From positions 12,079,001-12,143,000 of the forward strand of contig CM075778.1 in assembly GCA_037974665.1 (NCBI GenBank): a stretch of 64,000 bases of DNA, in the 5' to 3' direction. The translations under genes and the position numbers were made by a program. The first letter of the stretch is position 1. Each line of letters opens with the position of its first letter. The notes beneath the pieces are model-generated. The model worked only from the letters and a program-made list of their open reading frames with translations, did no database searches and was not told the origin of the DNA. Below, piece after piece: positions 1 through 11,325 of this stretch. The DNA is from Ehretia macrophylla. Taxonomy: Eukaryota > Streptophyta > Magnoliopsida > Boraginales > Ehretiaceae.

Positions 1-428
1 ATGACTGTAGTAGCAGTGGTAATTCTATGGCTTGTAATAACTTATGTTTCTGTTTTTAACCATTTTGCATGCTTGGGAGTGAATGACCTAATGTAGGATG
101 TTTCATCTCTTAAGAATGTTTTAATGTTATCTTAGAATGGCATAGCTATTAGATTAAGTTTAAATCAAGTTACCTGCATGCTTGTGTGGTTTTGGAATTG
201 TTGTTTGCTTCAAGGCTCGGATGGCCGTGAATCTTTAAATATTTAGCCATGAAAAGTTTGTTTACCTTGTAGTTACCTTATTTGAGAGTTTACAGGTTTT
301 CAGAATGTCCATAGTATAGGGGAAACTCTGTCCGTTTTTCCCTAAAATTTTGTGACCGGGTTTGGTATTGGGTTGAGAATAGCATGGTTATTAGAGCCTC
401 CGGTCTCGTGAGGTAGCAGGGCGTGACA
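1..428 (+). repeat. 5' LTR (3' part only) of family L copy A
   Basis: Collinear with 3610-4037. It ends in GGGCGTGACA, whereas the 3' LTR copy ends in GGGCGTTACA. The missing first 2.07 kb lies left of the window. Confidence 0.88.
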
Positions 429-442
429 GGTGGTAGCAGAGC
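429..442 (+). promoter_or_regulatory. Primer-binding site of family L copy A
   Basis: GGTGGTAGCAGAGC follows the LTR directly. It matches the initiator-Met tRNA PBS core TGGTATCAGAGC with one change (T to G). Copy B at the other end of the window has the unmutated core. Confidence 0.8.
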
Positions 443-1530
443 TTAGTGAGCTCTTAGCCGGGACAGGGTCCTCGGTCTGTTGGGTAGTAAGCCTTGAATG
501 TGTGCTTGTTACGTGTGTTTTGGAAGTGTGTGTTTGTACGTGAGGTTGGGTGTCTTGACTTGAATGTGTGCATCCATGTGATATAGTTGTGCATTATGTG
601 TTGAATGTTTGTTAAGTGAAGTGAAATGACTAAATGTGAATCGAATTGGCCTCGTAATCGAAGTGACCTCGTGAATCATTATTTGCTTAAATTATTGATT
701 GTAATGTATGTACTTAAATGTTTTTGAATTAAGTTTTGTGGTGATTTGGATTGGTTATGTCGTGACTCATATTTAAATTGTCTTGTTGATTAAACTGTTT
801 TATAAACTCTTATATAAACATGTTTGCATAATAGTTTAAAATCTATATGTGTAAATGTGATATCTTGGCATTCATACATGTCCCGTTGAAATGGTAAGAA
901 AGACTTCTTCCTCCCCCTGAAGAGAACTGATTAGTGGCAGGCCTTCTAAGCCATGTGGATTAGTGGGAATGAGAGGCATTTGATCAGCCTTCGTTTGGGA
1001 GTTAGTGTTTATAGTTGAAACTCGGTTATTGGTATTCTATTAAGGTGTTCTTTTACACTCAGCAGTCTTAAATGAGTGGCTTCTTTCAGGATTTCTATAT
1101 GACGGTTCTCTGGAGCATTTTCTTGATATTTTCTTATTGGGACTCCTCCTGGTATTCTTTTGTCAGCATCTCTCGAAAGGCTTAGTATATGGGATTCTTT
1201 TCAGCCTTATTAAATGGTATTATCTACAGTACTCTTACTCGGGTCTTTTATTAGTATTTTCTCGCTGCACTTAGTTGGGATTCTACTTTTCTATGGTATT
1301 TGTGCGAGTGGGATTCTTATTCGGATTTGTAAGTAGCATTTCTAATGGAGCCTTTATTTGGCCTTATTACTTGGGGATTCGCTGGCAGTACTACTGGGAT
1401 TTCTTAATGGGTTCTTACGAGAATTCGTATACGGTATTCTTGCTCAGCAACTGATGAAGAGTAATTGAAGTTGGTTTTCAGTTGATGCGGAGTTCTCTTG
1501 GAAGAAGAATTGCGTGGACGCAATTTGTTT
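443..1530 (+). other. Non-coding interior of family L copy A
   Basis: About 1.1 kb without a substantial ORF. Bases 1020-1440 are a degenerate series of short motifs of the GGGATTCTT and GGTATTCTT kind, spaced roughly 30-60 bp apart (for example near 1029, 1152, 1192, 1275, 1310, 1373 and 1434). The same block occurs on the minus strand in copy B (about 62300-62720), so it is a conserved part of the family. Function is unknown. Packaging or dimerisation RNA, or a decayed captured sequence, are possible readings. Confidence 0.7.
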
Positions 1531-1543
1531 AAGGGGGAGAGGA
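1531..1543 (+). promoter_or_regulatory. Polypurine tract of family L copy A
   Basis: AAGGGGGAGAGGA lies immediately before the 3' LTR start TGTGACGCCC, where plus-strand DNA synthesis is primed. The same tract, reversed, is at 62211-62225 in copy B. Confidence 0.8.
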
Positions 1544-4037
1544 TGTGACGCCCGAGATTTAGCCATGCATTCAATTACTGTTGCATCCCTTGTTTGCGCA
1601 TTTCCTTCTGTGCATTATTGACTGCCTTCTTGAATTACTATTCACTTCATTTTTAAACTGCATTCTATTGGTTAATTAGCATTTTTATTAAATCATATTA
1701 ATTGTAAAAGTAGTGGGAAAAATGTGCAATTGAGCTAGAAGCGAAAGGAGAGCTCGTTTAGAAAAAGAATTTAGTAGTTCAATGAATAGTGTTACGTAAC
1801 ATAACTTAGAGATTTAATTAGTTAGCTTATACCGTACACTTTAGGCTCGTAATTAAGCTTTCAACGCGCATTTTAGGAGTCCACATAAGCACCCAACATG
1901 ACCCCACCTCAACACATACTCAATATAACATAACAAGAGCTCATTTTGAACACAAAAACAAAAAAATTCAGCAAGTGTACAGTGCCAAACCCGACAGCCT
2001 TCCTTGTGCATTTGGGAGAAATTTTGCTCTTCAATCCTTCAATCCAAGCCAAGCCAAGCCTAGAGCAAGTAGTTTAGGGTGTGTGCAAGCTTCCTAGGTG
2101 CTCCTACGCGCATTGGTGAGGGATTTCATGGCTTATTTTCGCATTTTAAAATAATTGCTATTTTCTTGATTTGTTAGAAATGATGTTTAATGCTATTGCA
2201 AGGCTCAAATAAGCTTATATATGTTGTGTACACATAGTAGAGACCACTTTTATGCTATTGTTTCATGAATTAAACGGTAGAAATCGATAGTAAATTCGTA
2301 GGGTGAATAGTGACGGGAATTCTAGGGTTTTGTGTAATTGCGCGTTTTAACTTGATTCAATGCTTCTAATAGATGCCTTAGGTGCTAATGAAGGTAGTCT
2401 AATAGCCCCGTGCACTTGAATTGCTTTAAAATCGCATAAAACGTAAAATAGTCGACTTTAATAAAGGGGTTTCGGGGTTAAGATGAATCCGGGTGGATTC
2501 GGGCTTTACTTTTGGTATCTTTAGGCTACCTAGGTGCTTTAGAAGCTTTGGTAACCCTTGTTTGAAGCCCGAATGAGGTTTGCGTAGTTTAAAGCCATAA
2601 GAGGGATTTTGGGGCTTTCGGGGTAATTGCGGGCGTTTGAATGAGTTAGAGGGTTGAGAGGGTTCCTTGAGGGTTAGTTAGAAGGTTGGGAGAGTTTCCC
2701 TTTGAAATTGAATCATTAACTTAGGATTGGAAGAGAAATAGTGTGAAAAACAAAGGGGTTTAAGTGCAATTTCGGTTGACTCACACTTCTAAACCCATGG
2801 CATGACTTCTTGAGTGTTTATATGTGGTTTCAAGTTGTTTTGAAGCTTTTGGTGTGATTCTATACTTAACTGGCATATGTCTCCTTGTAAAATTGCATAT
2901 TTGCTTATATAATTGTTCTATCCTAATTGCATCGAGGTCAACCTACTTTGTTGATCCTCCTATGTGTTAATGCTTATATTATTGCTATTAACTTGCCATC
3001 GTTAAGTGCATTGCATAGTGGTTGCGCAACCATAGTGTCAGGGGCGGATGTGTTGAATATCGGCTGGGCGGCAGAGGGCTTGCCGGTGGATATTCAAACT
3101 CCGTGCCCTATTCCCTCATTCGCCTGGTCCGGAGATTGCCAGGGGATGTTGGGTCGTAGGATTCGGGGTACATCCGGAGTACACCCACTGGAGTGTTTGG
3201 GGTTATGCCGGCTTATCGTGATCGTGCTCGTGGTTCGTGGATCGTGATTGAAGACCAGTGAAGATTGGTGTATAGGGGATTGTTGAAACGTATCCTTTTA
3301 ATGTGTGGTTATTTAAGTTATCGTTGTTTCTTTAATTGTCTAAGTGTTATTGTTGTATAAATTGTATTATATGCTGCATTGCACGCCCCGGGACTATATC
3401 CCTCACTAGGCACCAGTGGTTGCTCATACCTCGCTAACATGTTTCAGGTGGCGCAGTTGGAGGAGTTGCCTTAGTTGCTGTGTGATTGTTGTCTAAGGTG
3501 GATGTGCCTTCTAGTTGCTATGTGAAGGTTTTGTTGTTCTATGTTATAATCTATTTTGAGGCCTTAAGGCTCATGTATGTATTTGAGTAATATGTAAGCT
3601 GGAAGTCAGATGACTGTAGTAGCAGTGGTAATTCTATGGCTTGTAATAACTTATGTTTCTGTTTTTAACCATTTTGCATGCTTGGGAGTGAATGACCTAA
3701 TGTAGGATGTTTCATCTCTTAAGAATGTTTTAATGTTATCTTAGAATGGCATAGCTATTAGATTAAGTTTAAATCAAGTTACCTGCATGCTTGTGTGGTT
3801 TTGGAATTGTTGTTTGCTTCAAGGCTCGGATGGCCGTGAATCTTTAAATATTTAGCCATGAAAAGTTTGTTTACCTTGTAGTTACCTTATTTGAGAGTTT
3901 ACAGGTTTTCAGAATATCCATAGTATAGGGGAAACTCTGTCCGTTTTTCCCTAAAATTTTGTGACCGGGTTTGGTATTGGGTTGAGAATAGCATGGTTAT
4001 TAGAGCCTCCGGTCTCGTGAGGTATCGGGGCGTTACA
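1544..4037 (+). repeat. 3' LTR of family L copy A
   Basis: Complete 2494-bp LTR, from TGTGACGCCC to GGGCGTTACA. It is homologous throughout to the minus-strand LTR 59728-62210. A short ORF (2927-3247, 106 codons) lies across its most GC-rich part and is partly preserved in copy B (60533-60829, minus). I treat it as LTR sequence and not as a gene, because the solo LTR at 4097-7027 keeps the DNA block without keeping the frame. Confidence 0.85.
3040..3215 (+). repeat. GC-rich block conserved between LTR families
   Basis: This stretch includes GGGCGGCAGAGGGCTTGCCG and GGTACATCCGGAGTACACCC. It recurs on the minus strand of copy B (about 60545-60720) and, diverged, in the otherwise different solo LTR at about 4860-5015. 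Its composition stands out from the AT-rich LTR around it. It may be an enhancer, an RNA structure or a core promoter module; none of these is shown. Confidence 0.6.
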
Positions 4038-4096
4038 ATAACTGTAGAGACTATGGATAATAATAGGGCAGGGATATCTATCTCCACACTCCATCT

Positions 4097-7027
4097 TGTA
4101 ACGCCCCGAAACCTCACGAAACCGGGACCCCTAATCATTCCACTAATCACATCCCGACCCTTATCCCGAGCATGAAAAATGAGGAAAAATGAACGGGGTT
4201 TCCCCTATTTTTAGGACTTACCACAAACCTGCACATAGAATATTCAACTCAAGCAACAACTATAACATACATGATATTCATCTTTAAGTTCATTGGGTTT
4301 TACAGCCACCCATTCCCTTGGGAAAATAGATTTATAATCATTATAAAATTAAGCATTAACAAACTAAGACTTTAATTTAGACTATTATATACCCCTACTC
4401 TAGAGATCCTTTAAATTTAATTACCTTTACATACATAAAATATACACAAGGCATCACAGGCCTCAAGATAGGTTACAAATACATTCATATATTGTACATG
4501 AACAAGTATCCACCTTAGCAAAACAAACAAGGAAACTCTTGAGCTTTTTCAACTATCTCAGGAGGCCTGAAAAATGTTAGATGAAAAGGGTGAGCATACA
4601 CGTATGCTCAGTGAGGGAGGGTAAACGAGGAAGGTTTTCGAAAATGGTTTTCATGTAATGCACATAAAACAAGTAAGTATGCATTCTTTAACATATAACA
4701 TATGCGAAGAGATAACTTTAGCATAGTTGAAAGTAAAACATTAAACATTAAGCACTAAAATTACACATTATAAAAAGGATATCATAACCCCATGGAACGC
4801 TCCGTCCATGCGGGTTCTTTGCTTTTCTTCTCTTGAGGCTTCTTATGCCGGCATATTCATCTTATATCACCATGGGTGTACTCCGGATGTACCTCGAATC
4901 CTACGACCCAACGCCCATGGAACGCTCCGTCCATGCGACGAGGGACTAGGTCGCAGAGGATGGGCATCCACTGGCAAGCCCATTGCCGCCCAGTAGAGAG
5001 TCACTTCATCCGTGCTTAATGCGATGGATGCAACCATGAAGACGCGAAAATGCTAGAATTCTTGTTAGCTTGTTAGTTAAGCGAAAATCATGAAATGACA
5101 TATAACACGTAATCATAATATAATATGAATAATCATGAAATGCCACGTTAACAAGGAGTAACAAAGTAGGCCACTACCTTATGCAATGCACACAATTATG
5201 CAATAAGTACTCTAACATGCTTTACTTTAAAATAAAGTTAGATAACAAGTTGTAGCACATTCTAATGATCATATATCATACTACACTAGTTTAACATATA
5301 AAGCACACTAACATGTAATGAGTTCACAACACTTAGAACATGTGTATCAACATACTAACAGTTAACCTTCATTAGCTACCTTGTACCTAACTATACACTA
5401 GTATGCATTTCTAACACTAGACTTGCATCACTTTACATTTAGGATAAATGATATGCTTACTTCAATTAAAGGTTAAAAAACCATACATGAGCTACTAAGC
5501 TAAGCTTCATTCACACTACATTTAACTTAAACAAATCAAGCTAGAACTTCATGAAGGCATACCCTTTCCCATTCTTCTAACAAAACCACAAATTAATCTA
5601 TTCGGTTACCTATGCTAATGAGCTCCAAAGTTTCTTATTTTTATGTATAAACGTATCTCTTTGAGTATAGATAATTTTAGAATCAAACGGTGCCTAATTC
5701 GGAGCTATATTCCTCGAGTTATAGCCATTTCCGCGCAACTACTCCAACTGACCAATACTAGCGATTTTCAGGACACATTTCGGAAATGATCTTGTCAGAA
5801 GGCTTAAACGGTTGAATTAGCTCTAACTCCAAAAACAAAGTTTGCTCTACACTTATCCATCTAGTTATTAATAAATTTTTGTTAATTTTCGAGCACATTT
5901 ACTATGTTAAAACTGCTCTAAAAGCCGGGTGATGTGCACTGTCTAGAATTTGCACCTTTGCACCTTTGTTGATTTCTTACATTCTAGCTAGTTTTGCACC
6001 TGATTAAGGCCTAGACCACACATATAAGGACTTCTTTGAGACCATTAACCAAACATCTAATCTTCAACTATGAACAATAGCTAGCAAAGCAACCACTTCA
6101 AAGTAACTACTTGCAATACTTAGTAAATGTGCAAAAGATAACTCCCGCAATACTTTACATGCTAGAAATCAACATTTCGTGCAATTGTAAGATCATGGAT
6201 CAAGTAACTACTTAATATTCAACATTGTGGAAACAAGATTAAGCAAATATAATGCACATAGGGATGATTTCCCTCACCTTTGAAGACTAGAATTACAAGA
6301 AATTGGCTAAAAACCCATTCTTCCTCCCTATTTTCTTCTTTTTTTCCCCTCTTTTCTCTTCTTTCCCCTCTCCCTCTCCTTCATGTTTTTCTTCTTTTCC
6401 TTCCCTCTCTCATCCGATTTTTGCCTTGTGTTTCTAGAGAGTTCATTTTTTTTTTCTTATAATGTCTAATTGGTTAAATGGCGTAATAAATTGGGCTAAA
6501 TTATGGGTTTGGATTATTTGTTGGGTCTAGTTTAGCTAGTTAAATATACAAATTCAAGGTCCAAAACTAGCTAGTTCAATAAATGGCCCAAACTACATCT
6601 CACTTGTTACTATTCATTCGGGATACTAACTATTTTATATCTCTCACTCTGAGCATGCTATGCACGTAATTCTAATGAGCGAATGCATCATTAATGATAA
6701 GTATTAAGGAAAAAATATGAAATCAGAAAAATAAAATAATCAAAATTTCACTTCGGCCTCGGAGTTACTTATTCAATAATTGAAATTGATGAAAGTTAAC
6801 CATTAAATGCTAAGGTATAATTTCAAATAAATGAAATACTAAAATAATTATCTCATTTAAATTAATTAAACACATTTTGCACATTTTCAAAAATAAGAGA
6901 AATTATATTAAGAAATATATGCCACCAATTAACAAATGTCACCTAATCATGCACTTTTATTTAAAATAAACATATAAACATATGCAATTAAATATTAATC
7001 ACTACATGCAAGGTCTGTGTTGTTACA
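4097..7027 (-). mobile_element. Solo LTR, gypsy type, related to family L
   Basis: On the plus strand the block runs from TGTAACGCCCCG to TGTTGTTACA, 2931 bp, and lacks interior sequence and a partner LTR. Flanks are CATCT (4092-4096) and TATCT (7028-7032), a 5-bp TSD with one mismatch. The orientation follows from the family L LTR end (GGGGCGTTACA), which appears here reversed. It shares the GC-rich LTR block and the phrase around 4590-4650 with the other gypsy LTRs in the window. Solo LTRs arise by recombination between the two LTRs of one element. Confidence 0.75.
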
Positions 7028-7032
7028 TATCT

Positions 7033-7845
7033 CGTCACCTAAAAGGTAACAACAACACCACCCTCGCCTACCTCGTCTAACTCGCCCCTACATCCTTTAC
7101 CCTCATTCCCCGACATGCCCTACCCCACCTCATCATATCTAAAATCCTTATGCAAAATAGGAATTACTCGAGAATCTTTTATTATTCTTTTGAACCATGA
7201 CACATAGAGTTTAATTTAAACCATATAACTTCAAAATATAAAACAAATTTAATAAATAATGAATAAAAATATGGATGTTAAATGAAGGTCAAATCAAATT
7301 AAATATTGAGTTTTATACCTTCAACTATATAATAAATTAACAATACAATAACCAAGTTTCAAACATTTAAAATAAGTTTCAGCTAGAATACAATGAATGA
7401 GAACTACATAACAAAAAAAGGAACATTTTTTTGTGGTATTGGATCCATAATGATTACTATATGAATAAGAATATTGGATGTCTAAATTTCAATAGTGATT
7501 GCAACTTTACTCTTCATTAATATGATATATTTTCTATTTTTAAATCAAGTAAATTTTAATCTTGCAACTTCTTTTGTTCAATCATATCTTTTTCTTTCAA
7601 GCAAGATCCACTTCTTCTCCGTAATATCAAATACTCACAATATACTTTTTTTATAATGATATTAGTGCAAGATTATTCACACAAGCCAAAACATTCAAAC
7701 TCATTTAATGCACAAGCCAACAAGTGTGTGATTAAGCATATAAACATATTGACACAACCATACTTGATAAGTCAATTTGATCATACTTACATTCTTCATT
7801 AGATTAATGCATTATTTTCTCTATGCAAGTCATTCATCCAATCAA
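7033..7845. other. AT-rich intergenic DNA, no gene seen
   Basis: 7033-7140 is pyrimidine-rich low-complexity sequence (repeated CCTC/CCCC phrases). The rest is AT-rich without a coding signal or a recognisable element end. It is the target DNA between two solo LTRs. Confidence 0.5.
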
Positions 7846-7850
7846 TATAT

Positions 7851-9646
7851 TGTTGGGATTTATATGTCCTAAATGCTACCAACACTAAGACATCTTAGTA
7901 AAAATGAATATATACAGTTATAAAATCAGTGCATCATTATGAGCGTGACATATTCTTTCTATTATTTGATATACTTGTATGCAACAAGGCTCCGTGATAC
8001 AAGTGAATAACATAGGTACGTGGTGATCCGCATAGAAGGTCTATGCCATGAGACTTGGATAAAAAAAATAGGTTTATAACCGAATAGTGAAGCTGGGCAG
8101 TTTACTATGGTAAGGTTATAATGAGAGAGTCTCCTATTTAGTAGGGTGACCTACCTTGGTCATTGGAGGGGTTTTCTGAATTTCTCTCATTAGGGTATTA
8201 TGGTGCATTGAATGGGACTAAGGTAGATGTTATCTCAGTGACATTACTATCATTGTCAGAAAACTATCTTATGCTACTAAGTGGCCAATGCTCTGCATCA
8301 TGATCATATGTGGATGTGTTAGTGGAGCCTAGGACATGCGTTTTGATTCACTATGGATGAGATCTTATAATAAGGTCAATAGCTTTGTGTTTTGGACACA
8401 TGTACTAGATCCATTAGATGGCGTGCATATGAGTCATGATTCTATAATTATCTTAAGTAATGGTGAGCTACTCATTTGGAGTTATTTATTTAGTCATCCA
8501 AATCTAAGCGTTTAGTAATATAGCTCGAGCTATATTGTATACTAGACTTGTAGATCGCTCATAGGAACAAGGGAATAGTATCTGGGTGATGATTATAGGA
8601 AAGATAAAAGTCCAATGTATAGATGTGATCAAGATAGGATGATAGTGCGGATACAGGACCTACTCTTGATTGTGGATAAAACATAGAGGGGCATTTCTAT
8701 CATTTTACTTAGTAGGGCAAAGATAAAACCTCCTTTGGAAGTTTATTAGTTTCCATGGAGTGCAACCCTAACTCTTTAGTGGAATGAGTTAAGGTTAAAA
8801 TGGTTAAAATACTGCTAGTGTCTAGCAGGGGCATTCTGGTCATTTTGTAGCCAAAACAACTATGTCTTCGGGTCCCTCTCTTATCCACTTTCATTTATGG
8901 TGAACTACAACTTTCTTATTTTGGTGTTTATGTGTAAATTGAGTATGGTTTCCTATTTGGGAACAGACAGCTCAATTTAGAAAGGCCAGGACATTAGCAC
9001 AAGAAACATTCTTAACACAAGAATGTTTGTCCTTGCATAGCATGTCTAGTTGGCGTGTGCCAAGCACACTTCTACGTGTGGAAGACTTGTGTAGGCATAT
9101 AAGTGGAGTTTGTTGGAAGAAATAATTATCTTGATTTATTTAATTAGGAGATAATGTGTTTTATCCCTAGAAAATTAAATTAAAAAATCAAGAGGTAGTT
9201 ATCTAACCGAACTAGGACTGTCTACCCCTTATCCCCTAGTGATTAGCTATATCTGCTACCAACTACACAAACCACATGACACAACTAAGTTAACACACAC
9301 ACAATACACGACCAAGCAAAGTAAGAAAGACAGAGAAGAAAAATTTCACCATTTTTTGTTGCCATTCGCAAGGTAGTTGGAATAGGGAGAAGATTCGGAG
9401 TACTTGTGCTTTGGAGGTATTCTTGCGGCTTAGAGGATATTTTCCATCCATATTCTAGTAGCAAACTCGTTTGTGTGTTGTGTATTTAAGCCAACACAAA
9501 AGGTATAAATCACACTCTACTTTTATTAGCACTTGATATTGATTTTAGTGGATGTTTTGTGCATGATGTCATGTCTTTAATCCCCTTGTAAGGCAAGGGT
9601 AGAGGATAGGGATAAGCATTCCCCTTTTCGTTTAATTCAGGTCACA
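7851..9646 (+). mobile_element. Solo LTR, copia type
   Basis: A 1796-bp block starts TGTTGGGATT and ends TCAGGTCACA. It is flanked on both sides by TATAT (7846-7850 and 9647-9651), a perfect 5-bp TSD. There is no interior and no second LTR. A TATA-like stretch near 9090-9097 lies in the right half, consistent with a plus-strand U3-R-U5 order. The opening words resemble Ty1/copia LTRs of plants. No coding capacity. Confidence 0.72.
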
Positions 9647-9651
9647 TATAT

Positions 9652-9960
9652 GAACACTTATTTTGATATTCTTAGTTCTTTCGCATGTGCTAAAGTCTTA
9701 AAGTTATAAATATAAAATCTTAAAAAGTTGACATTACACAAAGTTTCATTAGAATTGGAGGGGAAAAGATGATGATATAAAAGAATTCTATAATTATTTT
9801 TTTAACCAGAAGATTACACAACATTACTTAGCTATTGTAATTATTTTACATGAATACTCTTTATTTATTTTTGATCATAATGAATATAAGAGATCTGTCA
9901 TTAGTTTTCAAAAGATAGTTTCAGAAAGTACTATTAAAGGGGATATTATCTATGCAAAGT
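9652..9960. other. AT-rich gap, no gene seen
   Basis: About 300 bp of AT-rich sequence between two LTR-derived blocks. No element ends or coding signal recognised. Confidence 0.5.
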
Positions 9961-9961
9961 T

Positions 9962-11325
9962 ATGTTGGCCATAATTAGCAACATCACCACAAGCATATGA
10001 AGTCTTGAAGAGTTGAAGAAATGAAGATTATATAGTTCAAGAATCAAGACTTGAAGGCATAAAGATGAAGTGGTGACATGAGGCGGAGAAGTGGCGACAT
10101 ACGGGGTAATGGCTTGAATATTGTCATTTGCTTTGGATTTGCATTTGTATGGCTTAAGCTCTTGATAATCTCTTAAAATATTCTCTAAATCTTTTCTCAA
10201 GAGCTCTTTGAGGTCAAAATATCTTTTGAAGAATTGTTCTTAAAAAGTTCAAATGTTTTTATTTCAAAAGATTGATTTTCGGGTGAAAATTGGTTTTAAA
10301 CTCTTGTATTGCAAAAATCAATTTTAATCTTTCCCCAAGAGTTTATAAAATATTTTGGGATGTTTAAAATGTTGAAATCTCTTTTGAAGAAGTGTTCTTG
10401 AGGTTTTTAAGTGTTTTACCTTGAAAAAACTTTTCTAAAAAATCGACTCGGATCAGTTTCTGCAAGCTTTCTAATGAAAAATGCTGATCCAGTCGAATGG
10501 ACCCGGTCGAGTCACTCGACCAAATCTACTCTTCTGGATCTATGGCAGTGACGGGCCATGGAAGCAGTGGGACTCAAGGAAAAAAACCTCTATGGCAATC
10601 TGTTATTTCTTTATAGATAGGAGCCTCCCTCTAGTAGAAAACTGGTCTCAAGTCGGTGGTAGTAAAGGAAGGAATATTCCTGAAGATGGGAGGGTAGGCT
10701 TTGGAGATGTTTATTTGAATTCTCTGTTGTGAGGGAAGTCCATCTTCTTTCACTTCCCATCTCCACGAGGCCGCTATTTCTTTATTTGTCTTTTATCGAC
10801 AGAGATAATGGGAAGCCCCAAAAAGCAGAATATAAAATCTTTATTCTTGGGTAGCTGACCTAAAGCCTGCCTTGCCATCGATAAGAACTACTCTTTGTTT
10901 AAGGCCCTGGGAAAGACTTAAGATGGAAATATATAAAATATTCAATCCATAGAATCAATATCTTCTTCATTGATTTACATGAATTCATACCGAAAAAGAA
11001 AACATTCGACAGTTATAAATCCACTGTTTCGACTGGATCTATGGCAGTGACTCGACTGGATCCACTGTTCTCATTTTTTGAAAAATAGCTGTTATAAATC
11101 CGTTGGGGCTTTTATTTATAGCTATTTATTCACCCATTTCTTAAAACACCTCTTCCAACTTCAAGAATTGAATACCAAGCTTTCAAAAGTCTTTATTACT
11201 CATTTATTGCTATAAATCTTGAGTTAACACTTGCAAATATTTAAGCATTCAAGAGCTTGATTTGTATTATCAACCTCATAGAGGACTTAAATATTTGTAT
11301 ATTTCAAATACATATATATTCTAAT
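9962..11325 (+). mobile_element. LTR fragment, SIRE/Maximus-like (boundaries approximate)
   Basis: The style is that of SIRE-type copia LTRs: long A/T-rich phrases built from TTTTGAAGA-like words, a middle part with paired CGACTGGATC / GGTCGAGTCACTCGACC words, and a TATA-like TTATAAATCCGTTGG region near 11092. The start TGTTGGCCAT at 9962 is a guess. The right end merges into the damaged left LTR of the large copia element. It is interrupted by a foreign-looking insert at about 10553-11032. Confidence 0.45.
10553..11032. other. Foreign-looking insert flanked by a 19-bp direct repeat
   Basis: CTGGATCTATGGCAGTGAC occurs at 10534-10552 and again at 11033-11051, at the two edges of about 480 bp whose composition is visibly less AT-rich than the LTR around it and which does not resemble retrotransposon sequence. 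Wording such as the 10640-10720 and 10850-10920 stretches reminds me of plant mitochondrial intergenic DNA. That origin is a guess from style, not a match. The right margin also contains short copies of LTR words, so the rearrangement was not a single clean insertion. Confidence 0.4.

Larger units (their letters stand above)
1..4037 (+). mobile_element. Non-autonomous LTR retrotransposon, family L copy A (5' end outside window)
   Basis: Bases 1-428 recur at 3610-4037 at a constant offset of 3609, with only about four substitutions and no indels. These are the two LTRs of one young element. The 5' LTR is followed by an initiator-Met-type primer-binding site, and the 3' LTR is preceded by a polypurine tract. 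The interior (429-1543) has no gag or pol homology, so movement must depend on proteins supplied by another element. Large LTRs with a short non-coding interior resemble the LARD class, although this interior is shorter than usual. LTR style and PBS fit a Ty3/gypsy chromovirus (Tekay/Del-like) relative; that placement is inference. The right flank begins ATAAC (4038-4042), the expected 5-bp TSD, which cannot be verified because the left end is missing. Confidence 0.85.

Noticed and set aside
6280-6462. 60-codon Ser/Leu/Phe ORF
   Set aside because: Pyrimidine-rich low-complexity stretch inside a solo LTR.
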